DNA of 13,778 nt, from positions 1 to 13,778 of the forward strand of contig DMDF01000203.1 of the NCBI GenBank assembly GCA_003446605.1. Direction: 5' to 3'. The stretch comes from Anaerolineaceae bacterium (lineage in GTDB: Bacteria > Chloroflexota > Anaerolineae > Anaerolineales > Anaerolineaceae). Below, piece by piece: positions 12,930 to 13,778 of this stretch. Below the pieces are notes generated by a model, which was not told the origin of the DNA, searched no databases, and was given only the letters and a program-made list of their open reading frames with translations. Within the stretch, counting starts at the first letter, position 1. Every line of letters starts with the position of its first letter. A program made the position numbers and the translations under genes.

Positions 12930-13778
12930 ATGAAACGGCTGTATAAGATTTTAATTGGGTTATTGGTACTATCACTCATGCTGGCTGCATGCGCAACAGG
13001 GTCCACTGAAGAGCCAGCAGTTGTAGAAGAGCCAGCAGAAGCGGAGGTTGTTGAAGAGGAAGTAATGGAGGAAGTCGAAGAAGTTGAACCTCTCAAAATA
13101 GCGCTGGTACCTGCCGGACGCATCGGGCTGGAAGGATTCATGTACCTGGCTGGCGAGGGCTACAAACAAGCTTCCGCAGAATTCGGCTTTGAGGAAAGGA
13201 TTCTCGAGAGTGAAGTAGCTGAAGAATGGGAACGCAATGTTCGCACCGCTGCGCAGGAAGGTTACGACCTAGTCATTGGTGTAGGCTCAACCATGCAGGA
13301 TGCCGTAGCCAATGTGGCACCAGATTTTCCCGACACCCATTTCGCGCTGGTTGATTCCTACACCGGTGGAGATAATGTGGTTGGTTTGATTTCGCAGGAA
13401 CAGGAAGGCACTTTCTTAGCTGGTGCATTAGCTGCCATGATGACAACCGATACTACCCTTGAGAACATGAATGACAAAAAGGTCATCGGTTTCGTCGGCG
13501 GTATGGATGTTCCATCGGTTGCACGCTTCCTCTCCGGTCTTCAACAAGGCGCTGCCTATATTGATCCGGAAGTTGAGGTCGTAGTTGCATATGTGGGTTC
13601 ATTCCGTGACCCAGCCAAAGCCAAAGAATTGGCACTCGCCATGATCGAGAACCAGGATGTGGATATCGTCTACTCCGTGTGCGGTTCTGCCGGTGATGTG
13701 GGTGTCTTCGAGGCTATCGAAGAAACTGGCGCATACGCCATCGCATCCGACATTGATTGGGATAATGAAGTCCCCGGA
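12930..13778 (+). CDS. BMP family ABC transporter substrate-binding lipoprotein (partial, 3' end beyond window)
   Basis: The reading frame is open from ATG 12930 to the window end, giving 283 residues. GGAGGA stands 9 nt upstream. A lipoprotein signal peptide (M-K-R-L-Y-K, hydrophobic stretch, then L-A-A-C with C21 as the lipidated Cys) is followed by a linker of about 30 residues made almost only of Glu, Val, Pro and Ala (26-54). The periplasmic-binding domain starts near P54-L-K-I-A-L-V-P and includes G-Y-D-L-V-I-G-V-G (110-118), F-A-L-V-D (138-142), G-T-F-L-A-G-A-L-A (159-167) and a G-F-V-G-G-M-D-V-P-S-V (188-198) segment typical of BMP/PnrA/Med proteins. These bind nucleosides, purines or related compounds for ABC import. 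The permease and ATPase genes are expected just beyond the right edge. Confidence 0.9.
   Translation, partial: MKRLYKILIGLLVLSLMLAACATGSTEEPAVVEEPAEAEVVEEEVMEEVEEVEPLKIALVPAGRIGLEGFMYLAGEGYKQASAEFGFEERILESEVAEEWERNVRTAAQEGYDLVIGVGSTMQDAVANVAPDFPDTHFALVDSYTGGDNVVGLISQEQEGTFLAGALAAMMTTDTTLENMNDKKVIGFVGGMDVPSVARFLSGLQQGAAYIDPEVEVVVAYVGSFRDPAKAKELALAMIENQDVDIVYSVCGSAGDVGVFEAIEETGAYAIASDIDWDNEVPG

Noticed and set aside
13004..13095. GAA/GTT-rich stretch as a DNA tandem repeat
   Set aside because: It encodes the Glu/Val/Pro linker after the lipobox of the BMP protein. The repeats are irregular and fully explained by the coding sequence.

Overview
The window looks like a chromosomal stretch from a moderate-GC anaerobic bacterium, most likely a member of the Chloroflexota (Anaerolineae-like). 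This is an inference from gene style: a BMP-type lipoprotein with a Glu/Val/Pro-rich linker, a corrinoid-activation (RACo-type) ferredoxin, and FCD-type GntR control of a catabolic cluster. No rRNA, tRNA, CRISPR array, insertion sequence or phage gene was found.

Layout. (1) Positions 1-1029, + strand: the 3' end of a probable class II aldolase, a strong terminator, then a HAD-IIA (NagD-type) phosphatase. A RACo-like 2Fe-2S/ASKHA protein follows 13 nt later, to 2875. (2) 2959-5566, - strand: a magnesium-transport operon, read from right to left. It has a sigma70-type promoter, a 32-codon leader ORF, a long hairpin, corA (CorA family) and mgtE (MgtE family). mgtE carries a single-base frameshift near its 3' end in this sequence. 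(3) 5642-7005, - strand: a head-GIN/DUF2807 protein and a small Yip1-like membrane protein, separated by a perfect 14-bp hairpin. (4) 7211-13778, + strand: a catabolic cluster made of an M81/MlrC-type metallohydrolase, a GntR/FCD regulator, a D-2-hydroxyacid dehydrogenase, an HpcH/HpaI aldolase, an SsnA/TrzA-type amidohydrolase and the start of a BMP-family ABC substrate-binding lipoprotein, which is cut by the window end.

The most interesting element is the corA-mgtE leader. Its 32-residue peptide contains an acidic/proline block (D-L-D-P-D-P) followed at once by R-R-S-L-T-R-F. This closely resembles the EPDP...RRR core of enterobacterial MgtL, the leader peptide whose acidic/proline codons destabilise ribosomes when Mg2+ is low and so switch on the MgtA Mg2+ transporter. 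Here the leader precedes two unrelated Mg2+ channels and is followed by a 39-nt hairpin and alternative pairings, so it looks like a peptide-based Mg2+ sensor in a distant phylum.

The right-hand cluster reads as uptake and breakdown of an unidentified nitrogen-containing compound. The BMP lipoprotein would capture it, the amidohydrolase and M81 enzyme would hydrolyse C-N bonds, and the aldolase and dehydrogenase would process 2-oxo/2-hydroxy acid products. The GntR protein probably controls itself, and perhaps the cluster, through a palindrome just downstream of its -10 region.
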